From Neobacillus jeddahensis (GTDB lineage: Bacteria; Bacillota; Bacilli; Bacillales; Cytobacillaceae): DNA of 64,000 nucleotides. How positions within the stretch are numbered: position 1 is the stretch's first letter; each line of letters opens with the position of its first letter. A program made the position numbers and the translations under genes. Shown here one piece after another: positions 58,771-64,000 of this stretch. Under the pieces are notes generated by a model. That model made no database searches. It was not told where the DNA came from and saw nothing but the letters and a program-made list of their open reading frames with translations. The DNA is taken from the NCBI RefSeq assembly GCF_000612625.1, contig NZ_CCAS010000002.1, forward strand, positions 1 through 64,000. Direction: 5' to 3'.

Positions 58771-59908
58771 CTGTACTCACACCTATAATTGAAAGGAAAA
58801 TATCCTTTACAAAGTCAAACATACCCTTCTTCTTTTTAGTTTGGTTGTTTTCATAGTAGATAGGTGTTTCTAGGACAACTCTCCCATCCAGGTAAACAGC
58901 CGCCTTACCAACTTTTACCTCATTTTTGGAATCCTTTAAATCTTTAGTAGGCTTGCTTAACTTATACTTTACAGAGAACTTCTCCATTTCTTCATTTGTT
59001 GCTGGATATATTATTGATTTTTTCACGTATAAGTGATCCTTATAATATTTATTTTTTGATATATCTAACTTGCCCTTCGTCACTATTTCTGTCATATCAA
59101 ACCCTTTAAACCCACCCTCATACATGGATATATGATCATTCCAATCATTTGGACCATTTAAGGTGACAGCGATTAAATTCATATCGCCTTTTGTAGCCGT
59201 GGTGACAAGTGTTCGTTTCGCTAGTTTCGTATAGCCCGTTTTTCCACCAGTCGTATATTTATATTTGGTTAATAATCGATTCTTGTTTTTCCATACCCGA
59301 TCCCAATTTTCTGTTGGATTAGGGGCACGATATACCTTGGTTCCGGATATTTTTTGAAAGGTTTTATTTTGCATTGCATAACGCATAAGGATTGCCATGT
59401 CATAGGCAGTTGAATAATGGTCTTCATGATCATCAAGGCCGTGGGGATTGGCGAAATGGGTATCATACATTCCAATCTCCCTTGCCTTTTGATTCATTAA
59501 ATAGGCAAACCCATCAATACTGCCACCTACATATTCAGCAATTGCTACTGCGGTATCATTCCCAGATCTAAGCATTAACCCATAGACCAGATCATTAAGT
59601 TTCAATTTTTCTCCTGGCTTCAAATAGACCGACGATCCTTCGGTATGTGTGGCTTTTTCACTCACTTTTACGAACTGGTCCATTTTTCCCGACTCAATGG
59701 CTAGAATGGCTGTCATAATTTTTGTGATGCTTGCAATTCTTCTTTTCGTATGGGCATCCTTCTCAAACAAGACCCGTCCAGATTTTTGCTCGATAAGAAC
59801 AGCGCTCGCCGCACTAACTCCAAGGGAAGCATCAACCTTTTGAGGAATGTTTACGATTAGTAGTGAGACCATGAGGGAAAAAATTATTAGCTTTGAAATC
59901 ATTCTCAT
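58763..59908 (-). CDS. dacB: Sporulation D-alanyl-D-alanine carboxypeptidase DacB
   Basis: The 381-residue penicillin-binding protein 5* has a signal peptide (about 1-27), SITK (SxxK catalytic serine), SGN and KTG motifs, and a C-terminal anchor region. It trims cortex peptides to set cross-linking. It is the first gene of dacB-spmA-spmB, behind a clear SigE promoter. Confidence 0.96.
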   Translation of the reverse strand: MRMISKLIIFSLMVSLLIVNIPQKVDASLGVSAASAVLIEQKSGRVLFEKDAHTKRRIASITKIMTAILAIESGKMDQFVKVSEKATHTEGSSVYLKPGEKLKLNDLVYGLMLRSGNDTAVAIAEYVGGSIDGFAYLMNQKAREIGMYDTHFANPHGLDDHEDHYSTAYDMAILMRYAMQNKTFQKISGTKVYRAPNPTENWDRVWKNKNRLLTKYKYTTGGKTGYTKLAKRTLVTTATKGDMNLIAVTLNGPNDWNDHISMYEGGFKGFDMTEIVTKGKLDISKNKYYKDHLYVKKSIIYPATNEEMEKFSVKYKLSKPTKDLKDSKNEVKVGKAAVYLDGRVVLETPIYYENNQTKKKKGMFDFVKDIFLSIIGVSTDG

Positions 59909-59963
59909 CAGATTAACCTCGTCTCCTTCTTATCTCAACTTGTCTACATTTACGCTTTGTACA

Positions 59964-59992
59964 AGTCTATGCAAGTCCCCATCTGATATGAC
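59964..59992 (-). promoter_or_regulatory. SigE promoter of dacB-spmA-spmB
   Basis: GTCATATC, a 13-base spacer and CATAGACT match the SigE consensus (GKCATATT, CATACANT) at seven of eight each. The B. subtilis dacB operon is SigE-dependent. Confidence 0.8.
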
Positions 59993-60033
59993 AAATAATT
60001 AGTAAAGCCAATGCTCCATGTTAGCAACGAAAA

Positions 60034-60055
60034 AAACTCGTCATTTGACGAGTTT
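60034..60055 (-). terminator. Terminator after the superoxide dismutase gene
   Basis: AAACTCGTCA-tt-TGACGAGTTT with seven T on the minus strand lies shortly past the stop codon. Confidence 0.88.
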
Positions 60056-60070
60056 GCTGGTGTAATACAA

Positions 60071-60961
60071 TTAAACCGCAGGCCATTTTATATCTGCTGC
60101 TTTTTCAAACCTCATTTCAACATCATGCCAGTTTACAAGATTCCACCAATGATCCACATATTCTGCTCGGTTATTCCTGTATTGAAGATAGTAGGCATGC
60201 TCCCAGACGTCCAGTACAAGGAGCGGTATGGTGTCCCATTGAGTTAGCAACATATGTCGCTCAGATTGTAACACTTCCAAATGCCTTGCACGTGGTGACC
60301 AAACCAGCAGTGCCCAACCTACCCCCTCAACTTGCTTTGCAGCTTCAGAGAACTGTTTTTTAAAGGCATCAAAGCTGCCAAAATAACGTTCTATTTCTCC
60401 TTTTAAGAGACCCTCAGGACTTCCACCACCATTTGGGCTCATATTTCTCCAAAAAATAGTGTGAAGGTAATGGCCAGAACCATGAAAAGCAAGCTCTCGT
60501 GACCAATGCTTAATAAGTGAGAAATCATTGGTTTCCCTGGCCTTTTTTAGATTAAGTTCAGCCTTATTTAATCCCTCCACATAGGCACGATGATGTTTAT
60601 CATGATGCAATATCATGATTTCCTCTGAGATATAGGGTTCTAAGGCATTATACGGATAGGGTAGTTCTGGTAATGAATGTCCTCCCGGTGAAAGCACCTT
60701 TTCTACCACCCAAACATTTCCTATTTCTTGTTTCCTTTTAAAATACTGTTCTAATTCCTCATGAATGAGCTCAGCCTTTGCCTGAAGACTTAGTAATTCT
60801 TCATTGGATAACTCTCGGTTTGTGCTTTCGATTAATTCAGTGAAATGATCAAGCTTTCCCCATAATTCAGAATCCTGGCCAACTTTTTCTGATTGCAGAA
60901 ATTGTTTCATTTGCTCATTCCAAACAAATAATTCATTCACATAATGGCTAAACCGATCCAT
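60071..60961 (-). CDS. sodF: Fe/Mn superoxide dismutase with N-terminal extension
   Basis: The 296-residue protein has a complete superoxide dismutase domain (about 92-285) with metal ligands H119, H167, D251 and H255. An additional helical part of about 90 residues precedes it. That layout fits B. subtilis SodF rather than the short SodA. There is no signal peptide. GAGGGAAGG precedes the ATG. It stands between dacB and ypuI, bounded by terminators on both sides. Confidence 0.88.
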   Translation of the reverse strand: MDRFSHYVNELFVWNEQMKQFLQSEKVGQDSELWGKLDHFTELIESTNRELSNEELLSLQAKAELIHEELEQYFKRKQEIGNVWVVEKVLSPGGHSLPELPYPYNALEPYISEEIMILHHDKHHRAYVEGLNKAELNLKKARETNDFSLIKHWSRELAFHGSGHYLHTIFWRNMSPNGGGSPEGLLKGEIERYFGSFDAFKKQFSEAAKQVEGVGWALLVWSPRARHLEVLQSERHMLLTQWDTIPLLVLDVWEHAYYLQYRNNRAEYVDHWWNLVNWHDVEMRFEKAADIKWPAV

Positions 60962-61051
60962 ATCCTTCCCTCATTCCATCTTGCTTATTTAATTTTTTCT
61001 TCAAGTAATCCTCCTAAAAGGTATGAGGGAGTGCAGTTGTTAAGAACAAGA

Positions 61052-61077
61052 AAAGACTGCCAATATGGGCAGTCTTT
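61052..61077 (-). terminator. Terminator after ypuI
   Basis: AAAGACTGCC and GGCAGTCTTT form a ten-bp stem with a T-rich tail, about 55 bases past ypuI. Confidence 0.85.
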
Positions 61078-61130
61078 CATTACTAATTTTCATTTTCATG
61101 TTACCTCAGTACGATATGTTACAACAGCAT

Positions 61131-61619
61131 TTATTTTGATTGGATCATTTTTGTTCGATAATCTGTTTCATAATACTCTAGTTCTTCACGAATTCTTTGA
61201 AAATCACTTTCTAGACTCTTAATGAGCTGGACGACATTTTCTGAAACACTACGATAAAATTTAATCGAATTTCTTCCGGTATAAGCGGATCTGCTATCTT
61301 CAAACCAGGCATCATTCTTTGGAGAGAAAAACTCTTCAATACATTGATGATAGATTTTATATAGTGTTTTTTCAGCCGCTGCTTTTTGAAAAGGATCGTT
61401 TTGTAAAATAACAGCGCATGTCTCTAAACTTTCTTCACTATAGACAACTAACTTTCGTAAATTTGAAAAAATCAACTTATTATACAAACGCTCTTCATCT
61501 GTCGTTAAATTCAATTGTGCAATGGTCGTTTCATTTAAAAAATCCTCAAGTGTCGAAATGGCTTTCGCTAAAAAATCTTTTACGTCATTTAGTTGTGTTT
61601 TTACTAACGTATTCCCCAT
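61131..61619 (-). CDS. ypuI: DUF3907 protein YpuI
   Basis: The 162-residue helical protein opens MGNTLVKTQ and has STLEDFLNETTI near residue 22, the pattern of YpuI (DUF3907). It shows no catalytic motif or membrane segment. Its function is unknown. It lies 30 bases after an unknown gene, in the scpA-scpB unit. Confidence 0.88.
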   Translation of the reverse strand: MGNTLVKTQLNDVKDFLAKAISTLEDFLNETTIAQLNLTTDEERLYNKLIFSNLRKLVVYSEESLETCAVILQNDPFQKAAAEKTLYKIYHQCIEEFFSPKNDAWFEDSRSAYTGRNSIKFYRSVSENVVQLIKSLESDFQRIREELEYYETDYRTKMIQSK

Positions 61620-61649
61620 GGTTTCCTCCTACTTTATCCTAGTTTTTAA

Positions 61650-62126
61650 TTATTGCGGCTGCTTGATGAACTCAAGTGGAGAACGAAGTTCAAATTCTTT
61701 CTTTTCCTTAAGCGTCAATAATATCTCTGGTAACTTATTGTAGTTTATATCTTGAAAATAGGAAGCAAAGTCATACTTAGAATTAATATATAGACGTTTA
61801 CGGCTGCGAAGACCTGGATTTTTCAAAAGACAAACAAGTGCAACGATTTCTTTAAAGGTGACTTCCATTTCCGGCTGCAAAATAATCGGGTCTTGTTCAT
61901 ATGGAGTAAACTCATGAAGGAATTCGTCGAAATATCTTACATATAACACATGAAGTGTTTTTTCTTCTCCATCTTCCACGAAAGTAACTTCACTTCTGTT
62001 AAAAAAATCCTCAGAAGTATTTGATTTTTCTTTTTCTAATTCAAATCCCTTACACTCTTTAATTAGCAATGTAATCCCGCTCCTTATCCAACTGTTTAGT
62101 CCTTTTCGCATGACAAACTCATTCAT
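61650..62126 (-). CDS. Unrecognised protein between scpB and ypuI
   Basis: I do not recognise this 158-residue protein. It looks soluble, with mixed helix and strand, a charged middle (EKEKSNTSEDFFNRSEVTF) and a hydrophobic VTFKEIVALVCLL segment near 98. Neither possible start (62126 or the ATG at 62111) has a strong ribosome site. It is 47 bases after scpB with no terminator between, so it is probably in the same operon. Confidence 0.75.
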   Translation of the reverse strand: MNEFVMRKGLNSWIRSGITLLIKECKGFELEKEKSNTSEDFFNRSEVTFVEDGEEKTLHVLYVRYFDEFLHEFTPYEQDPIILQPEMEVTFKEIVALVCLLKNPGLRSRKRLYINSKYDFASYFQDINYNKLPEILLTLKEKKEFELRSPLEFIKQPQ

Positions 62127-62173
62127 TAAAGCGTATTTTTATTTTAGCATAAATTCCTACACAAGATTGTATT

Positions 62174-62761
62174 TTAGGAGTTAATCGTTTCCTGAAATTT
62201 CTCGAAAAATAAATCAGCTTCTTCTTGAATAAACTCTTCCTCATCCTTATCCGGAAGCTGTGGAAGTTCCTTTAGACTTTTCAGTCCAAAATAATCCAAA
62301 AATTCTTTAGTTGTTCCATATAAAATAGCCCTTCCTGTCCCCTCAGCTCGGCCAACTTCTTTTATCAATACCTTTGAAACAAGTGTATGTAGTGGTCGTT
62401 CCGTTTTTACTCCACGAATTTCTTCTATTTCAGTTCGGGTGATAGGCTGTTTATAGGCGATGATCGCTAATGTCTCTAATGCAGCCTGTGACAAGGTTGA
62501 TGTATGTGGCGAATCAACTAACTTCTTTAAATAAGTGGCATTTTCCTTTTTCGTGGCAAGTTGAAATGTCCCAGCAAGCTGAACAATCATAATCCCCCTT
62601 TGATTATTCTGGTCATATTCTTGTCTTAAATTTTCAATGATTTCACTTGCCTTAAATTCATCGACTTCTAAAACTTCAGCTAATTGCTTAAGGGAAAGCC
62701 CTTCATCTCCTGCCGCAAACAAAAGGCTTTCAAGTATACTGTTCCAATTAATTATTTCCAA
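62174..62761 (-). CDS. scpB: Segregation and condensation protein ScpB
   Basis: The 195-residue protein has two winged-helix domains (about 1-80 and 85-165), with the [21 protein letters not shown] segment of ScpB. It joins ScpA and Smc to make condensin. The start is TTG after GAGGGG, and the gene overlaps scpA by 14 bases. Confidence 0.97.
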   Translation of the reverse strand: MEIINWNSILESLLFAAGDEGLSLKQLAEVLEVDEFKASEIIENLRQEYDQNNQRGIMIVQLAGTFQLATKKENATYLKKLVDSPHTSTLSQAALETLAIIAYKQPITRTEIEEIRGVKTERPLHTLVSKVLIKEVGRAEGTGRAILYGTTKEFLDYFGLKSLKELPQLPDKDEEEFIQEEADLFFEKFQETINS

Positions 62762-63518
62762 CTACTTTCCCCTCTTCCTTAACAGCCTCAACAAAAATAT
62801 CACCAAAGTTTTCTTTTTGTTCCACGTCAACCACTTTTCTTTTAATAAGTTCTAAAATAGCTAAAAAGGTCACCACGATATGATCTTTAGCCGGAAAAGG
62901 GAATAAATCATTAAAGTTTTTCCGTCCAGATAACTGTTTCAATTCATTCATGATTTCAGTCATTCTTTTCTCAATCGATATTTCCTGGCGAGCAATTTTT
63001 GTCGCCATTGGACGCTGCAACTTCTTTCTTCGTAACAATTTTTGAAAAGCTGCCAGCATATCATATAAGGAGACATTGCTCTCCGTTCTTTCTGGCTGTT
63101 TTTCTTTCGCAAAATCGGAAAGATCACTAGGCGGCTTCGTATACATGAGCCCTCGTTCTTCCTCCATTGCCTTTAGATCATGTGCTGCTTCTTTATATTT
63201 TCGATATTCAATCAAGCGCTCAACTAGCTCGTCCCGAGGATCCTCCTCATATGACATTTCATCATCTACCTCATCGTAAAGCTCTTCATGCTTTGGTAAG
63301 AGCATTTTACTCTTAATCACAAGCAATGTAGCTGCCATAACTAAAAACTCACTGGCAACATCCAACTGTAACTCATTCATCGTTTTAATATATATTAAAT
63401 ATTGCTCAGTAATTTCAGCAACGGGAATATCATATATATCAATCTCGAGCCGATTAATTAAATGAAGAAGTAAATCTAACGGCCCTTCAAAAGCATCAAT
63501 CTTTACCTGGTACGGCAT
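62748..63518 (-). CDS. scpA: Segregation and condensation protein ScpA
   Basis: The 256-residue kleisin links the two heads of the Smc dimer. It opens with the family stretch [12 protein letters not shown] and ends in a winged-helix part with [19 protein letters not shown] precedes the ATG. It is first of scpA-scpB, as in B. subtilis. Confidence 0.97.
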   Translation of the reverse strand: MPYQVKIDAFEGPLDLLLHLINRLEIDIYDIPVAEITEQYLIYIKTMNELQLDVASEFLVMAATLLVIKSKMLLPKHEELYDEVDDEMSYEEDPRDELVERLIEYRKYKEAAHDLKAMEEERGLMYTKPPSDLSDFAKEKQPERTESNVSLYDMLAAFQKLLRRKKLQRPMATKIARQEISIEKRMTEIMNELKQLSGRKNFNDLFPFPAKDHIVVTFLAILELIKRKVVDVEQKENFGDIFVEAVKEEGKVVGNN

Positions 63519-63725
63519 GTTTATTCACCAAAATCCTTAAAAATAAATTTCAATTATCATTCATTATGACTATTAATAGTATAGTGGATTCATGTGACGT
63601 TATCCAATAGAAAAATCAACCTTTATCTGCATTATTAACAAATCATGATGTTTGCCCATAGCAGTGGACAACTATCCTACATATGATGACAAGGTAAACA
63701 ACATTAATTTTAGGAGGTCTTTATT

Positions 63726-63815
63726 ATGTCAGAAGGTGGATTTGGAGCTGGTTTTGCTTTAATCGTCGTTCTATTCATTTTGTTAATTATCGTTGGTGCT
63801 TCTTGGGTTTACTAA
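63726..63815 (+). CDS. Small YjcZ-family membrane peptide
   Basis: The 29-residue peptide reads as SEGGFGAGFALIVV then one membrane helix, ending SWVY. It matches the YjcZ family of small spore-associated membrane peptides. TAGGAGGT lies eight to ten bases before the ATG. It is too short to place further; a terminator follows. Confidence 0.85.
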   Translation: MSEGGFGAGFALIVVLFILLIIVGASWVY

Positions 63816-63846
63816 TTAAAAAATGAGAGCGAACTTTAGCGGTAGG

Positions 63847-63873
63847 AACCCGTCAATTATGACGGGTTTTTTT
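63847..63873 (+). terminator. Terminator after the YjcZ-family gene
   Basis: AACCCGTCA-atta-TGACGGGTT with TTTTTTT on the plus strand. Confidence 0.9.
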
Positions 63874-63937
63874 CTTCCTATTGGAGTTACCTTATTATGA
63901 TAAAATAAAGATACATAGATCTGTTAGGGGTGATCAT

Positions 63938-64000
63938 TTGTATCCTATCGAGTATATTCAATTTTTAGCCCATTTTCATGGTGATCGTGATTATTTTGAA
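63938..64000 (+). CDS. ypuF: DUF309 protein YpuF, first 21 codons
   Basis: A TTG at 63938 follows AGGGG and opens a frame reading YPIEYIQFLAHFHGDRDYFE before the window ends. The FHGDRDYFE motif is the metal-binding start of DUF309 proteins such as YpuF, upstream of scpA in B. subtilis. The gene is cut by the window edge. Confidence 0.8.
   Translation, partial: MYPIEYIQFLAHFHGDRDYFE

Overview
The window is a piece of a low-GC Gram-positive endospore-former of the family Bacillaceae. The gene order follows the Bacillus subtilis ypjC-to-ypuF region almost gene for gene. It contains sporulation, germination, bacillithiol and Res-type respiration genes, and nearly all genes lie on the minus strand. 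The sequence does not let me choose a genus. I see no rRNA, tRNA, CRISPR array, prophage, insertion sequence or attachment site.

Layout, left to right. 1-5.3 kb: ypjC-like membrane protein, a zinc metallopeptidase, ypjB, ypjA and the cytochrome bc operon qcrABC. 5.4-8.8 kb: ypiF, reoY (ypiB), the TPR protein ypiA and an unrecognised amidohydrolase-like protein. 8.9-15.2 kb: aromatic amino acid genes (aroA, tyrA, hisC, aroH, aroB, aroC). The trp genes that B. subtilis carries between aroH and hisC are absent, although TRAP (mtrB) is kept. 15.4-20 kb: ndk, the menaquinone side-chain and methylation genes (hepT, menG, hepS), mtrB, folE and hbs. 20.4-26.8 kb: spoIVA, yphF, yphE, gpsA, der, yphA and ypzI. 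26.8-34.2 kb: fni, ypfD, plsC, cmk, ypfB, ypeB, sleB and prsW. 34.3-39.3 kb: ansA, ypdA, gudB, mecB and ypbG. 39.5-41.5 kb: a CBS-domain protein and a plus-strand cotJABC operon, set inside the ypb cluster. 41.5-48.4 kb: ypbF, ypbE, ypbD, recS, ypbB, fer, ribU with an FMN riboswitch, and an M23/LysM peptidase. 48.5-56.6 kb: rsiX, sigX and the redox/cytochrome c maturation genes resABCDE. 56.7-64 kb: rluB, spmB, spmA, dacB, an extended superoxide dismutase, ypuI, an unknown gene, scpB, scpA, a 29-residue membrane peptide and the first codons of ypuF.

The main themes are menaquinone-based respiration (hepS/menG/hepT, qcrABC, resABCDE), chorismate and aromatic synthesis, spore coat/cortex/germination (spoIVA, cotJ, spmAB-dacB, sleB-ypeB), and chromosome upkeep (hbs, scpAB, recS). 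Several promoters can be read directly, including an ECF-type autoregulatory promoter before sigX, SigE-type promoters before dacB and cotJA, and good SigA promoters before qcrA and fer.

I found no convincing undescribed system. The points most worth a second look are the catalytically degenerate amidohydrolase-like protein, a 51-codon ORF that starts inside gpsA and ends in its terminator, an unknown gene between scpB and ypuI, the absence of both cheR and ypfA from their usual positions, and a 7+7 bp dyad upstream of resD.
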